38,221 bases of DNA from Sutcliffiella horikoshii. GTDB taxonomy: Bacteria > Bacillota > Bacilli > Bacillales > Bacillaceae_I. The position numbers and the translations under genes are program-made. The stretch is taken from positions 1-38,221 of the forward strand of contig NZ_RXZI01000014.1 of assembly GCF_021991925.1 (NCBI RefSeq), in the 5' to 3' direction. Position 1 is the first letter of the stretch, and each line of letters starts with the position of its first letter. Positions 7,168 through 15,514 of this stretch are shown piece by piece. The notes beneath the pieces are model-generated. The model was given only the letters and a program-made list of their open reading frames with translations, did no database searches and was not told where the DNA came from.

Positions 7168-7719
7168 TTACCTCCCGAGCCTTCCCTTCACCACCAACAC
7201 GACAACCCCGAGCGCCACCAAAGCCAAAATCACTTTCCCGGCCGTATTCCACTGCAGCACCTGGTAAACCGAAAATGCCTCCAACAATAAAGCTGGAATC
7301 TTCCCGATGGTACTTGCAACCGCAAACCCGACCAAGCTGATTTTGCTAGTTGCCCCAGCCAAAGTCACAAGACCGGATGGTGCAAATGGGAATAACCGTA
7401 AAGCCAAAACCAACAGGAACGCTTCCCGTCCGCCGGTATCCTGCAATTTCATCAACCATTTATTTTTCATCAGTGCATCCGGTGCAAACCGCTTGATACC
7501 TTTCCGATAAAGCCAAAAACTCACAACAGCCCCAATGGACTCGCCCAGAAAGGAAATCAACGTGCCGAGCCAGAAGCCAAAGAATGCCAGGTTGGCAGCG
7601 GTGAGAAAAACACTTGGCATAAAAGCGAGTATGCTTATGAAGGTATTGATTAAAATACTAAGAACGATGGCAAACGGCCCGACCGCCGAGAACCAGTCCA
7701 ATACTTGATCTCTCCACAT
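7168..7719 (-). CDS. TVP38/TMEM64 (VTT-domain) membrane protein
   Basis: 183 residues, integral membrane. VTT-domain proteins, which include the DedA relatives, are linked to lipid flipping and membrane homeostasis. Hydrophobic segments lie near 15-38, 43-70, 100-122, 128-150 and 160-178. The VTT signature is visible as FFGFWLGTLISFLGESIGAVVSFWLYR, followed by the re-entrant-type LRLFPFAPSGLVTLAGAT and the Gly/Lys pair in STIGKIPALLLEAF. The start is ATG 7719 with AGAGGT about seven bases upstream. It is divergent from csoR with a 102-bp shared spacer; whether CsoR affects it is unknown. Its substrate is not known. Confidence 0.85.
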   Translation of the reverse strand: MWRDQVLDWFSAVGPFAIVLSILINTFISILAFMPSVFLTAANLAFFGFWLGTLISFLGESIGAVVSFWLYRKGIKRFAPDALMKNKWLMKLQDTGGREAFLLVLALRLFPFAPSGLVTLAGATSKISLVGFAVASTIGKIPALLLEAFSVYQVLQWNTAGKVILALVALGVVVLVVKGRLGR

Positions 7720-7767
7720 GATAAGTACCTCTTCAGAAATTATTTTTAATAGTATAAATTCAAACTC

Positions 7768-7800
7768 TTTACATACCGTATAGGGGTATGTTACTTTATA
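7768..7800 (+). promoter_or_regulatory. csoR promoter region with CsoR operator 1
   Basis: A GC-centred palindrome of CsoR type, ACATACC at 7771-7777 and GGTATGT at 7785-7791, sits between a -35-like TTTACA (7768-7773) and a -10-like region at 7791-7800 (TTACTT or TTTATA). A CsoR operator covering the spacer fits copper-relieved repression of csoR-copZ. Confidence 0.75.
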
Positions 7801-7821
7801 AGGGATAGGAGGTCAAGAACG

Positions 7822-8160
7822 ATGGAAAACCTTCCAATAGAAACAATGAATACTGAAGATTGCTGCCATACAGATAATGGTGTACGAAAAAGTCATCATT
7901 CCGAAGAAGATAAAAAGGCATTGATCTCCCGTTTGAACCGAATCGAGGGTCAGGTCCGGGGGGTAAAACGATTGATAGAAGAGGACACATATTGTGATGA
8001 TGTGCTGACTCAGATCTCTGCGGTTCAGTCCGCTCTGAATGGCCTCGGAAAGATGCTTTTAGAGGGACATATGAAATCCTGTATCGTGGAAAGAATTCAA
8101 GATGGCGATACAGAAGTGATAGATGAGTTGTTAGTAACAGTAAAAAGACTAATGAAATAA
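7822..8160 (+). CDS. csoR: Copper-sensing repressor CsoR
   Basis: 112 residues. An all-helical tetrameric repressor that leaves DNA on binding Cu(I). The Cu(I) ligands are C58, H83 and C87 (the C-H-C signature within DTYCDDVL and EGHMKSC), preceded by the family block LISRLNRIEGQVRGVKRLIEED. The N-terminal ~28 residues carry an extra Cys pair and several His (DCCHTD, SHHS); such metal-liking tails vary in the family. The start is ATG 7822 with AGGAGG about nine bases upstream. It is first in the copper cluster and controlled by operator 1 just upstream, so it is probably autoregulated; copZ follows after 13 bases. Confidence 0.95.
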   Translation: MENLPIETMNTEDCCHTDNGVRKSHHSEEDKKALISRLNRIEGQVRGVKRLIEEDTYCDDVLTQISAVQSALNGLGKMLLEGHMKSCIVERIQDGDTEVIDELLVTVKRLMK

Positions 8161-8173
8161 GGGGAGATTGGAA

Positions 8174-8380
8174 ATGGAACAAGTAACACTAAAAGTAAAT
8201 GGTATGTCTTGTGGGCATTGTGTAAAAGCGGTAGAAGGAAGCGTTGGGGAATTGGATGGAGTGAACTCTGTCAAAGTAGACTTAGCATCTGGCACAGTAG
8301 CCGTAGAATACAAAAGTGAACAAGTGACAGTGGAGAGAATCAAAGAAACAATTGACGAAGAAGGTTATGAAGTAGCGTAA
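8174..8380 (+). CDS. copZ: Copper chaperone CopZ
   Basis: 68 residues, one ferredoxin-like heavy-metal-associated domain. It binds Cu(I) through C13 and C16 (GMSCGHC) and hands it to the CopA N-terminal domains. The remaining family features are present (LDGVNSVKVDLASGTVAVEY and the closing EEGYEV). ATG 8174 is chosen with GGGGAG at 8161-8166; a TTG six bases earlier is in frame but poorly spaced. It lies 13 bases behind csoR and is probably co-transcribed with it. A hairpin with a T-run separates it from copA. Confidence 0.95.
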   Translation: MEQVTLKVNGMSCGHCVKAVEGSVGELDGVNSVKVDLASGTVAVEYKSEQVTVERIKETIDEEGYEVA

Positions 8381-8394
8381 TCTAATCCATTTGA

Positions 8395-8428
8395 TGCGTG
8401 CTTTCTTACGGGAAATGCACGTTTTATT
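8395..8428 (+). terminator. Terminator or attenuator between copZ and copA
   Basis: CGTGC (8397-8401) pairs with GCACG (8417-8421), and TTTC pairs with GAAA with one bulged T. TTTTATT follows. It would lower copA transcription relative to csoR-copZ. Confidence 0.6.
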
Positions 8429-8439
8429 CGCAGGAAAAT

Positions 8440-8456
8440 ATACCCCATATGGGTAT
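8440..8456. promoter_or_regulatory. CsoR-type operator 2, in front of copA
   Basis: ATACCC at 8440-8445, five bases, GGGTAT at 8451-8456. It is closer to the CsoR consensus than operator 1 and ends just before the copA ribosome site AAGGAGG (8458-8464). No good -35/-10 pair is visible around it. Confidence 0.7.
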
Positions 8457-8472
8457 TAAGGAGGTTGCTATC

Positions 8473-10893
8473 ATGAGCGATCAAAAGAGAAAAGAAACGC
8501 AGCTGCAAATAACGGGCATGACGTGTGCGGCATGCTCCACAAGGGTGGAGAGGGGACTGAACAAGCTTGCCGGAGTGGAAATGGCCAATGTGAACCTTGC
8601 CCTGGAGAATGCATCTATAACCTTTAATCCGGAACAAGTTTCCGAAAAAGAGATAGAAAAGAAAATTCAGGACCTTGGCTATGATGTGGTCAAGGAAAAA
8701 GCCGAATTTCTTATCACAGGCATGACATGTGCCGCTTGCTCGAGCAGAATTGAGAAGGTGCTGGGCAAAATGGAAGGGGTAAATACAGTCAATGTGAACC
8801 TGGCATTGGAAAGTGGAACGGTGGAATATAATCCGTCCAAATTGAAGCCATCAGACATCATTGCCCGTATTGAAAAAGCCGGATACGGTGCGACGGAAAA
8901 GGTGGAGAAAAGTGAGAATGCCGAGAGTTTCCGCCAAAAGGAATTGGAAAAACAACAAGGGAAATTTGTTTTCTCATTGATTTTGACCATTCCGTTGCTT
9001 TGGGCGATGGTGAGTCATTTTTCTTTTACGTCGTTCATCTATCTGCCTGATATGTTTATGAACCCTTGGGTGCAGCTTGCACTCGCAACACCAGTTCAAT
9101 TTTTTATCGGCTGGCAGTTCTACACGGGTGCCTATAAGGCGTTGAAAAATAAAAGTGCCAATATGGATGTGCTGGTTGCACTAGGTACGACTGCAGCATA
9201 TGTGTACAGTCTATACTTATCGATTGAATCCATCGGTTCTGGTGCCCATATGGTCGACCTTTATTTTGAAACAAGTGCCGTCATCATCACCCTTATTATT
9301 TTAGGAAAGCTTTTTGAGGTGAGGGCTAAGGGCCGTTCCTCAGAAGCAATCAAAAAGCTGATGGGCTTGCAGGCAAAGACAGCCCTTGTATTACGTGATG
9401 GAAAAGAGATGGAGGTACCGTTGGAAGAGGTGCTTGTGGGAGATGTCGTTTCCGTCAAGCCAGGGGAGAAAGTACCGGTTGATGGAGAAATAGTGGAAGG
9501 GCAATCGGCTGTGGATGAGTCGATGCTGACAGGAGAAAGCATCCCTGTCGATAAAAAGATGGGCGACACTGTCTATGGGTCAACCATCAACAAAAATGGA
9601 TTTCTGAAAATGAAAGCGACAAAAGTAGGGAAAGAAACCGCCCTTGCGCAAATCATCCGGATTGTGGAACAGGCGCAAGGCTCCAAAGCGCCGATCCAGC
9701 GTCTAGCAGATAAAATTTCAGGGATCTTCGTACCGATTGTGGTCGGGATTGCGATTCTCACTTTTCTAGTTTGGTATTTTATCGTGGATCCGGGGAACTT
9801 TGCACAAGCGTTGGTAAACCTGATTGCCGTCCTTGTTATCGCTTGCCCATGTGCACTCGGTCTTGCGACGCCGACTTCCATCATGGCCGGTTCCGGACGC
9901 GCAGCAGAGCTTGGGATTCTTTTTAAAGGCGGGGAGCATTTAGAACAGACCCACCGCATCACCACTGTGGTCTTAGATAAAACAGGAACGGTGACAAATG
10001 GGGCGCCGGTTCTGACGGATGTGAAGTTGGAGGCTGGTGAGGATGAAGCGGCCGTCCTTGCGTTGGTCGGTGCTGCCGAAAGACAATCGGAACATCCATT
10101 GGCACAAGCCATTGTGGAAGGAATTGAGGCGAAAGGAATCAAGTTTGGTTCGGTGAATTCCTTTGAAGCGATACCTGGGTATGGTATCGAAGCGAGTGTG
10201 GGGAAAGACCGGGTCATCGTGGGAACACGCAAGCTCATGGTGAGGCATGGAGTGACGATTGAGAAGGCGGAAGAAGCGATTCGCGAGCTTGAAACAGAAG
10301 GGAAAACCGCGATGCTGATTGCGGTGAATGAGGAATACAAAGGGATCATCGCGGTCGCAGATACAATCAAAGATACCTCCAAGCAAGCCGTTAAACGTTT
10401 GAAGGACATGGGGTTAGAAGTTGTCATGATGACCGGGGACAACGAACGTACGGCCAAAGCGATTGCCGGACTTGCCGGGATCGATAACGTCATAGCCGAA
10501 GTGCTTCCGGAGCAGAAGGCAGAAGAGGTTGCAAAATTGCAGAAGCAAGGAAAAAAAGTCGCGATGGTGGGTGATGGCATCAATGATGCACCAGCCTTGG
10601 TGACAGCAGATATAGGGATGGCCATCGGAACAGGTACGGATGTCGCGATGGAAGCGGCGGACATCACCTTGATGCGCGGGGATCTGAACAGCATTGCCGA
10701 TGCGATTTTGATGAGCAAAAAAACAATCACAAACATTAAGCAGAACCTATTCTGGGCATTTGCCTACAACTCTATGGGTATACCAATCGCCGCTTTAGGC
10801 TTCTTGGCGCCGTGGGTAGCGGGAGCGGCAATGGCATTTAGCTCTGTGTCGGTTGTCCTGAATGCACTGCGACTGCAGAAAGTGAAGCTTTAA
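8473..10893 (+). CDS. copA: Copper-exporting P1B-type ATPase CopA
   Basis: 806 residues, full length for the family. It exports Cu(I) at the cost of ATP. There are two N-terminal metal-binding domains (GMTCAAC with C18/C21, and again C86/C89), then a membrane domain of about eight helices with the transport motif C458-P-C460. The actuator motif is MLTGES, phosphorylation is at D502 in DKTGT, the SEHPLA motif of the P1B nucleotide domain is present, and the hinge is VGDGINDAP. The TM7/TM8 Tyr-Asn and Met-Ser residues typical of Cu(I) pumps appear in FAYNSMGIP and [17 protein letters not shown] 8473 is used with AAGGAGG at 8458-8464, although the frame is open 75 bases further up. It is preceded by its own CsoR-type operator. 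Confidence 0.97.
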   Translation: MSDQKRKETQLQITGMTCAACSTRVERGLNKLAGVEMANVNLALENASITFNPEQVSEKEIEKKIQDLGYDVVKEKAEFLITGMTCAACSSRIEKVLGKMEGVNTVNVNLALESGTVEYNPSKLKPSDIIARIEKAGYGATEKVEKSENAESFRQKELEKQQGKFVFSLILTIPLLWAMVSHFSFTSFIYLPDMFMNPWVQLALATPVQFFIGWQFYTGAYKALKNKSANMDVLVALGTTAAYVYSLYLSIESIGSGAHMVDLYFETSAVIITLIILGKLFEVRAKGRSSEAIKKLMGLQAKTALVLRDGKEMEVPLEEVLVGDVVSVKPGEKVPVDGEIVEGQSAVDESMLTGESIPVDKKMGDTVYGSTINKNGFLKMKATKVGKETALAQIIRIVEQAQGSKAPIQRLADKISGIFVPIVVGIAILTFLVWYFIVDPGNFAQALVNLIAVLVIACPCALGLATPTSIMAGSGRAAELGILFKGGEHLEQTHRITTVVLDKTGTVTNGAPVLTDVKLEAGEDEAAVLALVGAAERQSEHPLAQAIVEGIEAKGIKFGSVNSFEAIPGYGIEASVGKDRVIVGTRKLMVRHGVTIEKAEEAIRELETEGKTAMLIAVNEEYKGIIAVADTIKDTSKQAVKRLKDMGLEVVMMTGDNERTAKAIAGLAGIDNVIAEVLPEQKAEEVAKLQKQGKKVAMVGDGINDAPALVTADIGMAIGTGTDVAMEAADITLMRGDLNSIADAILMSKKTITNIKQNLFWAFAYNSMGIPIAALGFLAPWVAGAAMAFSSVSVVLNALRLQKVKL

Positions 10894-10926
10894 CTACGCA
10901 AACAACTTTAATAAGGTGGGGACAGA

Positions 10927-11808
10927 ATGAAAAAGTGGATTGGATCCGCGTTGGTATATTTGTTGGTGGTCATTGGGGGTTATGCGGCATATTCGATCTA
11001 TGCAGATGGAAATGCAACCCAAAGTAATGAACACGGGGAGCATCAGAACGTAGATGAACATGACGAGGAAGATGGGCATGATGCAGCGCATGGTGGTCAT
11101 GGAGAAGAAGATGAAGATGATCATGGAGATCATGGGGATCATGAAGGTCATGAAGGGGCTACCTCTAGTGAAGTGAATGCAGATGTGCAGCTAGAAGGAG
11201 AAGAGTTGACCATTACACTGACGGACCTTGATGGCAACCCAATGGATGAGCTCGAAGTCAGTCATGAGAAACTGATGCATTTAATTGTCATCAGCGAAGA
11301 TCTTGAAGTATTCCAGCATCTTCATCCCGAAAAGGTATCAGCAGGTGTTTTTATGGCTACCGCAGAGTTGGAGGACGGGATGTACCAGGTGTTTGTGGAT
11401 ATCAAACCAAGTGAATTGCAATATGTAAATGAACCGCACGAAGTCATGGTAGGGGAACATGCTGGTCATGAAGATGCTCATGTTCACCTTGAACCTGAAT
11501 CACAGTGGACAAAGGAACAGGATGGCTATTCCGTTACCCTTGAGGTGGATAATTTTTCAGTAAAAGAAAACGTGGTGTTATCCTTTGAGATAGAAGGAGC
11601 ACAGCCTGAAAACTACCTGGGTGCTTTAGGGCATGTGGTCGTGGTTGATGAAGGGTTGGATGAGTTTATCCATGTGCATCCGCGTGAAGGAACGGAGCCG
11701 GTTTTTGAAGCCCACTTCAGTAAACCAGGCATGTATAAACTCTGGGCTGAATTCAAATTAAACGGGGAAGTATATGCCTTTCCGTATGTGTTGGAAATCA
11801 CAGAGTAA
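10927..11808 (+). CDS. His-rich membrane-anchored protein of the copper cluster
   Basis: 293 residues. An N-terminal hydrophobic segment at about 5-25 anchors or exports it. Residues ~33-77 are dominated by His, Asp, Glu and Gly (HGDHGDHEGHEG), a likely metal-binding tract. Two related domains follow: each has a GH/MH-LIVISEDLEVF-like strand, a HLHP or HVHP motif and a GMYQVFVDIK or GMYKLWAEFK strand, which suggests an internal duplication. A further His group (GEHAGHEDAHVH) separates them. I do not have a firm family name; HLHP-containing domains of this kind are common beside copper ATPases. It starts 33 bases after copA with AAGGTGGGG, so co-transcription is likely. A role in extracytoplasmic copper binding is inferred. 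Confidence 0.8.
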   Translation: MKKWIGSALVYLLVVIGGYAAYSIYADGNATQSNEHGEHQNVDEHDEEDGHDAAHGGHGEEDEDDHGDHGDHEGHEGATSSEVNADVQLEGEELTITLTDLDGNPMDELEVSHEKLMHLIVISEDLEVFQHLHPEKVSAGVFMATAELEDGMYQVFVDIKPSELQYVNEPHEVMVGEHAGHEDAHVHLEPESQWTKEQDGYSVTLEVDNFSVKENVVLSFEIEGAQPENYLGALGHVVVVDEGLDEFIHVHPREGTEPVFEAHFSKPGMYKLWAEFKLNGEVYAFPYVLEITE

Positions 11809-11821
11809 AGGGGATATGGAT

Positions 11822-12448
11822 ATGGGGGAGAATACGGTGAAACTAGCGGTCAATGGCGGGATCGATTTTGGCGCCAAGCTGAATGGCAAGCAGCTCCTGA
11901 TGCTTGCCCGCTATATGGGAGATGAGCAAGAACTCGAAGTCACGACCTTTCAGCAATTGTATGTGGATGTTCCAGAAGGACGATTGGAGGAAGCGAAGGC
12001 CGATTTTGCAAGCGTTGGTCTGCAGTGCTATCCAGTCGGCAATTTTGTCAAAAGCCTTCGTACCTGTAACTTTTGTAAGGGGGAGCTTGAGGAAGGTATG
12101 CCCGTTGCAAAAGAAATCAACCGCCGTATTGCCGGGAGGGCTGTACCTTTTACACTGAAGCCGGCTTACACAGGCTGCCCGGTCGGGTGCGGCGAGCCGT
12201 TGGTCAATGATATCGGGGTGATCAAACAGCACGGTGATCGTTTTGATTTGTATGTCGGTGGCAAGGCAAAAGGACTGGACGCCAGAACGGGCGAGCTGTT
12301 TGCGGACGGCCTGGAGGAACACGTGTTGTATGCCATGATTGATAGACTGATAGATATCTATGCCGCCGAAGGCAAGAAGCGCGAGCAGTTTGCCAAGTTT
12401 GTCGGGCGTTATGGACTGAATGAACTGAAGGAAAAGGTAATGGCATAG
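11822..12448 (+). CDS. Small siroheme/4Fe-4S nitrite-sulfite reductase-like protein
   Basis: 208 residues. An N-terminal ferredoxin-like half-domain (about 5-75) precedes a siroheme/4Fe-4S half-domain with Cys at 82, 85, 119 and 123; the TGCPVGCGEP motif is the C-x3-C part of the siroheme-linked cluster site. The first pair is C-x2-C (TCNFCKG) rather than the classic C-x5-C. Full enzymes such as NirB or SiR carry two such halves or extra domains, so this is a stand-alone minimal unit, like the small reductase-like proteins known in archaea and some Firmicutes. ATG 11822 has AAAGGGG eight bases upstream; ATG 11816 is too close. It starts 13 bases after the His-rich gene and a strong terminator follows, so it is the last gene of the copper unit. 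The substrate is unknown. Confidence 0.8.
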   Translation: MGENTVKLAVNGGIDFGAKLNGKQLLMLARYMGDEQELEVTTFQQLYVDVPEGRLEEAKADFASVGLQCYPVGNFVKSLRTCNFCKGELEEGMPVAKEINRRIAGRAVPFTLKPAYTGCPVGCGEPLVNDIGVIKQHGDRFDLYVGGKAKGLDARTGELFADGLEEHVLYAMIDRLIDIYAAEGKKREQFAKFVGRYGLNELKEKVMA

Positions 12449-12464
12449 GGGAATAGTGGGTGGT

Positions 12465-12522
12465 GCTCGGGGAGCCAGCTGGATGGTAGGAGATGTCTGG
12501 CTGGTTTCTCGGGTGTTTTTTT
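12465..12522 (+). terminator. Terminator of the copper cluster
   Basis: GGGGAGCCAGC (12469-12479) pairs with GCTGGTTTCTC (12500-12510), allowing G-U pairs, and can be extended by three more. TTTTTTT follows at 12516. Confidence 0.8.
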
Positions 12523-12611
12523 ATGGGGAGATTTGAGGGGGAGGCGACGATCCCTGGGGGAGATTGGGGGATGATGGGGCGTGGACTATTGTTGTGGTGT
12601 TTTTTATCAAA

Positions 12612-12819
12612 TGTCCGAAGATTTTGCAATCTTGACCGAAGTTTCCCTGAACTTGTCCAAAGATTTCTCAAAGTTGTCCGAAAAATGGCCCAAAATGTCC
12701 GAACAAAAATTTTGAATGTCCAAACACATAAAAATGTTGTCCGAACCGAAAGCATAAATGTCCGAACATCCTCCCTTGTCACGGTAAAAGTGTCCAAACC
12801 CAAAAGATAGTTGTCCGAA
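12612..12819. repeat. Phased TGTCCRAA array (ten motifs, 21-bp period)
   Basis: TGTCCGAA, TGTCCAAA or one TGACCGAA begin at 12612, 12633, 12654, 12675, 12696, 12717, 12738, 12759, 12791 and 12812. Every step is 21 bases except one of 32. The 13 bases between motifs are unconserved. 21 and 32 are close to two and three helical turns, so all motifs face the same side of the DNA. The 32-base step breaks any reading frame, which argues against a coding heptad repeat. No promoter or gene is visible within it. Confidence 0.9.
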
Positions 12820-12889
12820 CGGATTTTCACTCCATAAAACATGCTGTTTCAGGAGCACTTTTGCCTGATTCCTACAAAATATCACTCTC

Positions 12890-12935
12890 AAGACCCCCAT
12901 GCTCTTCAAGCCCCCAACCCTCTCGAGCCCCCAAA
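12890..12935. repeat. Short 17-bp-spaced CCCCCA repeat
   Basis: CCCCCA occurs at 12894, 12911 and 12928, each preceded by TCAAG or TCGAG and followed by a pyrimidine-rich stretch. The three units lie between the phased array and the beta-propeller gene. Confidence 0.55.
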
Positions 12936-13035
12936 ATCCAAAAAAGCGCTTCTCCTATCCCCAAAAAACAATTCCCTCCTTCCTTGTAACTTTTTAACAA
13001 CTCCCTCGTCTAACCGTATAAAAGGGGGCAATTGT

Positions 13036-15213
13036 ATGAAAAAAAGGGTGACAATTTTTTCTTTCCTCATAGTGGGACTGGCAATTATTTTAGCAATCGT
13101 CTTTCAAACAAAGGAACCATTCGAGGTGAGTGGTACAGGCAATCCCGTTTTAGCAAAGGATACACAGACCGTACTTTCCAATAAAACATGGATGCTGACC
13201 TTTACCAAAGAATTCAAGAAAGACAGCATCAACCAGGATGAATCCATCTATGTGACGGATAAAGATGGCCAAAGGGTCGAATCAAAGCTTGAGCTATCGG
13301 ATGATTATGTAATCGTAAGTCCTCCTGACGGTGGGTATGATCCAAAGAAAGGGCCATATGAGCTTCACATCAGCGGAGATATCGAATCGGTAGATGGAAA
13401 GAAGCTTGGCGAGCAAAAGAACATAAAGTTTACGGCAGTAGAAGAACTGCCGACGGTGGCTTCCAAAAAAGAGCTTAACAAGCTATTCACTGCTCAGCTC
13501 GAACAGATGGAAATAGCCCAGAGAAACAGTAGAGGGTTCTTTGAGTCTTCTAAAGAGTCAACCGTCTCCTCGGAAGATAACGATGGTGCCTCAAATGCAG
13601 ATATGGGAGCGAGCGAGGCAGAATCCGCTGGTGGTGGACATTCCGATACAAACGTACAGGTCCAAGGGGTCGATGAGGCCGATATCGTCAAGACCGATGG
13701 AGATTTCATCTATCAAGCGACAGACCAAAAGCTAAAGATTACAAAGGCTGCGCCTGTAGAGAAAATGACGGTCGTGTCAGAGTTGAGGTATAAAGATTTC
13801 AGCCCATACCAGTTGTTTTTGGACGGCGACCAGCTGGTGGTGATCGGAACCTTTTGGGATGAAAAGATGTATTCAGGCGGTAATTCCAAAGTTGCGGGTG
13901 AGATGATCATGCCGATGTATGATTCGACAAAGGCCATCATATACGATATTTCCGATCGTTCCAATCCTGTTGTGCAAAAGACGATAACCCTTGAAGGGAA
14001 TTACGTATCAAGTAGAAAGATAGAAAACCATGTTTATCTGATCACCAATAAATATGCAGATTATTGGATACTTCGGGAGCATCCGGAAGCAGATTTGCGA
14101 CCACGTATTTCGGATACAAATGGAGAAGAAGAGGAGAAGCTTGAAGCTGTTCCATACGATGGCATCCGCTATTTTCCTGATTCCACCGAAAATAACTTCA
14201 TGACGATTGCTTCACTTGACTTGAATCAGATACAAGATGATGCGGCTATTACTACCTATGTGGGAAGCGGAAATCAAATATACATGTCCAAGGAAAATCT
14301 ATATGTAGCAGTTCCGAACTACAGCCATGGACCGCACTGGACACATAATGAAAGTACGGAACTTTACAAGTTCGGGGTGGAAGGCACCTCTGTGGAATTT
14401 CGTGCAAATGGCTCCATTCCTGGATACCTGTTGAACCAATTTTCCATGGATGAGCACAAAGGCTACTTCCGGGTGGCGGCGACCAAAGGGCAGACATGGG
14501 ATGAGCAGTCGTCATCCAGCAACCATCTTTTCATTTTAGACGGGGGAATGAATGTGGTAAGCAGCGTGGAGGACTTGGCAAGGGGAGAACGCATCTATTC
14601 CGTTCGATTTATGCAGGATAAAGCGTATGTGGTCACCTTTAAAGAGGTAGATCCACTGTTTGTCTTTGACCTGAGCAACCCGAACGAGCCAAAGGTGCTT
14701 GGAGAACTCAAAATACCGGGCTTCAGCAACTATCTGCATCCGTATGATGAGAACCACCTGATTGGTTTTGGATATGATACGAAGCTTGAAAAAGATCAAT
14801 GGGGAACAAGGGTAGTGACAAATGGCGTGAAGATATCCCTGTTTGACGTAAGCGATCCGACGAATCCATTGGAGAAACATACAGAAATCATCGGTGGTAG
14901 GTCCACCCATTCACCATTGAATCATGACCATAAAGCCCTACTTTTCAACAAGGACAAAGATATCTTTGCATTCCCTATCACGAGTTATGATGAAAATGAT
15001 AAAGACGGCAGCTATCGTCTGGCCTTTGAAGGTGCAATGGTGTACGGAATCGATCCTGATAAAGGCTTTACTATGCACACGAAAATAACCCATCAGCAAG
15101 AAAACACCTTATATGAAGACTGGGAGAACATGGTGCAACGGATCCTGTATATTGATGAACACCTTTATACAGTGACACCGAAGGAAGTGAAAGCGACGAA
15201 AATCACCTGGTAA
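13036..15213 (+). CDS. Secreted/membrane-anchored beta-propeller domain protein
   Basis: 725 residues. A single hydrophobic segment at about 5-24 after MKKR acts as a signal anchor. Residues ~30-130 form a bacterial Ig-like (SbsA-type) domain, with TWMLTFTKEF at its start and PYELHISGDIESVDGKKL at its end. An Asp/Ser/Gly-rich linker follows at ~155-195. The rest is the large beta-propeller domain, opened by the family signature VQVQGVDEADIVKTDGDFIY and continued by repeated blades such as IIYDISDRSNPVV, VFDLSNPNEPKVLGEL and LFDVSDPTNPLE. The family is extracytoplasmic and of unknown role. ATG 13036 with AAAGGGGG at 13021-13028 is chosen over the upstream frame, whose extra 65 residues are low-complexity. 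It is monocistronic and ends in a strong terminator. Confidence 0.87.
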   Translation: MKKRVTIFSFLIVGLAIILAIVFQTKEPFEVSGTGNPVLAKDTQTVLSNKTWMLTFTKEFKKDSINQDESIYVTDKDGQRVESKLELSDDYVIVSPPDGGYDPKKGPYELHISGDIESVDGKKLGEQKNIKFTAVEELPTVASKKELNKLFTAQLEQMEIAQRNSRGFFESSKESTVSSEDNDGASNADMGASEAESAGGGHSDTNVQVQGVDEADIVKTDGDFIYQATDQKLKITKAAPVEKMTVVSELRYKDFSPYQLFLDGDQLVVIGTFWDEKMYSGGNSKVAGEMIMPMYDSTKAIIYDISDRSNPVVQKTITLEGNYVSSRKIENHVYLITNKYADYWILREHPEADLRPRISDTNGEEEEKLEAVPYDGIRYFPDSTENNFMTIASLDLNQIQDDAAITTYVGSGNQIYMSKENLYVAVPNYSHGPHWTHNESTELYKFGVEGTSVEFRANGSIPGYLLNQFSMDEHKGYFRVAATKGQTWDEQSSSSNHLFILDGGMNVVSSVEDLARGERIYSVRFMQDKAYVVTFKEVDPLFVFDLSNPNEPKVLGELKIPGFSNYLHPYDENHLIGFGYDTKLEKDQWGTRVVTNGVKISLFDVSDPTNPLEKHTEIIGGRSTHSPLNHDHKALLFNKDKDIFAFPITSYDENDKDGSYRLAFEGAMVYGIDPDKGFTMHTKITHQQENTLYEDWENMVQRILYIDEHLYTVTPKEVKATKITW

Positions 15214-15220
15214 GGATGGG

Positions 15221-15247
15221 GGAGCGGAACAAACCGCTCCTTTTTTT
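15221..15247 (+). terminator. Terminator of the beta-propeller gene
   Basis: GGAGCGG (15221-15227) and CCGCTCC (15234-15240) form a perfect stem, followed by seven T. Between here and the ddl promoter I see only a GGAAAAGA/TCTTTTCC hairpin near 15376-15396. Confidence 0.9.
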
Positions 15248-15420
15248 CGCCTTATTTAAGGAAATATTGACAGGAAACAACGGCGTTTTATTTCCTAGGA
15301 AAGAACCTTGTCGAAAATAATCTAGGCTTTTAGGTTTGCCCGTTACACCTCGGTGGAATGACATTCATATATTATGGGAAAAGAATTTCTCTTTTCCACC
15401 TACTTAATGGAGGAAGAAGT

Positions 15421-15449
15421 TTCGAAAACTTGTATGTAGGTGCTATAAT
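15421..15449 (+). promoter_or_regulatory. ddl promoter (extended -10)
   Basis: TATAAT at 15444-15449 is preceded by TG at 15441-15442 (extended -10). A weak -35, TTCGAA, lies at 15421-15426 with 17-base spacing. Confidence 0.6.
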
Positions 15450-15514
15450 GAAATAATTGAGGAAAAGGTAAAGAACATAATATAAACAGATCATCTCTTG
15501 AGGGGGAACGCAAT

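Noticed and set aside
9573-10736. Long minus-strand open frame inside copA
   Set aside because: Antisense shadow of a well-supported P-type ATPase, with low-complexity Ser/Ala/Thr composition and no ribosome site.
12612-12819. CRISPR array
   Set aside because: Only eight bases are conserved per 21-bp unit, the spacers are 13 bases, and no cas genes are present.
12222-12909. Minus-strand open frames giving a heptad-like SDxxxxx repeat, and a plus-strand frame over the same array
   Set aside because: The periodicity comes from the 21-bp DNA repeat; there is no ribosome site, and the 32-base step and overlap with the copper cluster argue against coding.
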